12,642 bases of DNA from Methanobacteriota archaeon. Lineage in GTDB: Archaea > Thermoplasmatota > Poseidoniia > Poseidoniales > Poseidoniaceae. Where the stretch lies: positions 1 to 12,642 of the forward strand of contig NZGQ01000094.1 of the NCBI GenBank assembly GCA_002689565.1, read 5' to 3'. Under the pieces are notes generated by a model that was not told the DNA's origin, made no database searches, and saw only the letters and a list, made by a program, of their open reading frames with translations. Within the stretch, counting starts at the first letter, position 1. Each line of letters begins with the position of its first letter. Both the position numbers and the translations under genes were made by a program. This document shows, one piece after another, positions 12,498 through 12,642 of the stretch.

Positions 12498-12642
12498 AGA
12501 CATCAAGTGCAAAAGCAAAAGGTAGGAAGTTACAACAATGGGTAGTAACTAAGCTCATAGAGATACTCAAGTTAGATGCAGAAGACATAGAGAGCAGGCC
12601 CATGGGTAGCCAAGGTGAAGATGTCATACTCGGTAAGCAATC
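12494..12642 (+). CDS. N-terminus of a PD-(D/E)XK-like phage nuclease, truncated by window end
   Basis: The ATG overlaps the preceding stop (ATGA). Forty-nine residues are visible. A basic N-terminus (KTSSAKAKGRKLQQWV) is followed by a helix and then RPMGSQGEDVIL. In other phage proteins I recall, a 'KGRxLQxWV ... MGxxGED' start leads into an 'ECK' motif, making a Holliday-junction-resolvase or VRR-NUC-like PD-(D/E)XK enzyme with the GED glutamate or aspartate as first acidic residue. The catalytic D/E-x-K itself lies beyond the window, so the nuclease call rests on the N-terminal pattern only. Confidence 0.55.
   Translation, partial: MKTSSAKAKGRKLQQWVVTKLIEILKLDAEDIESRPMGSQGEDVILGKQ

Noticed and set aside
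1..12642. tRNA genes, CRISPR arrays, IS elements, integrase or attachment sites, diversity-generating retroelements
   Set aside because: I looked for cloverleaf ends, regularly spaced repeats, transposase or integrase motifs, reverse-transcriptase motifs and template/variable repeats by eye and saw none. A formal search could still find weak cases.

Overview
This window looks like a piece of the genome of an uncultured tailed phage, most likely a short-tailed (podovirus-type) marine or freshwater phage of a bacterial host. The reasons are two-fold. Three consecutive large genes look like virion DNA-ejection (internal virion) proteins. They are followed by very small, tightly packed, often overlapping unknown genes and then a phage replication/recombination module (SSB, RecE-like exonuclease, PD-(D/E)XK nuclease, Toprim-VirE primase-helicase). 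The DNA is AT-rich by eye. Most genes have good AAGGAG-type ribosome binding sites. I see no integrase, tRNA, IS element, CRISPR array or host metabolic gene, so a lytic phage is more likely than a prophage. That is inference; no taxon can be fixed from this sequence alone.

Layout. (1) 1-4585, plus strand: the end of the structural module. It holds a 5'-truncated Q/A/G-rich protein, a 452-aa protein and a 748-aa protein. (2) 4587-5010, minus strand: two tiny genes, each with a ribbon-helix-helix-like pattern, transcribed towards the structural genes. (3) 5076-7631, plus strand: an accessory region of about eight small unknown genes. It is driven by three promoters that share one design and ends at a strong bidirectional terminator (7610-7634). 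(4) 7639-10002, minus strand: a recombination operon reading SSB, RecE-like exonuclease, a 95-aa unknown, PD-(D/E)XK nuclease. (5) 10109-12642, plus strand: a primase-helicase, a 66-aa unknown and the start of a third nuclease-like protein, cut by the window end.

The most interesting signal is regulatory. Four promoters (minus strand at 5050-5082; plus strand at 5110-5152, 6145-6188 and 7321-7363) carry the heptad AAGTGTT in the same register over the -35 element. On the three plus-strand promoters the heptad is doubled with an exact 10-bp period. Two of these promoters (5110 and 7321) are diverged copies of an 86-bp unit whose predicted transcript starts with a conserved 7-bp stem-loop just upstream of an identical Shine-Dalgarno. 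The two ribbon-helix-helix-like genes sit directly at this cluster and are candidate cognate regulators, so the region may be a small self-contained phage control circuit.

The minus-strand operon also has unusual translation signals. There is a structured 83-nt gap and no Shine-Dalgarno before the exonuclease. The 95-aa gene follows the exonuclease in the same reading frame, directly after its TAA stop, with only a TTG as start. A RecE-type exonuclease and an SSB are present, but no recognisable annealase is in view.
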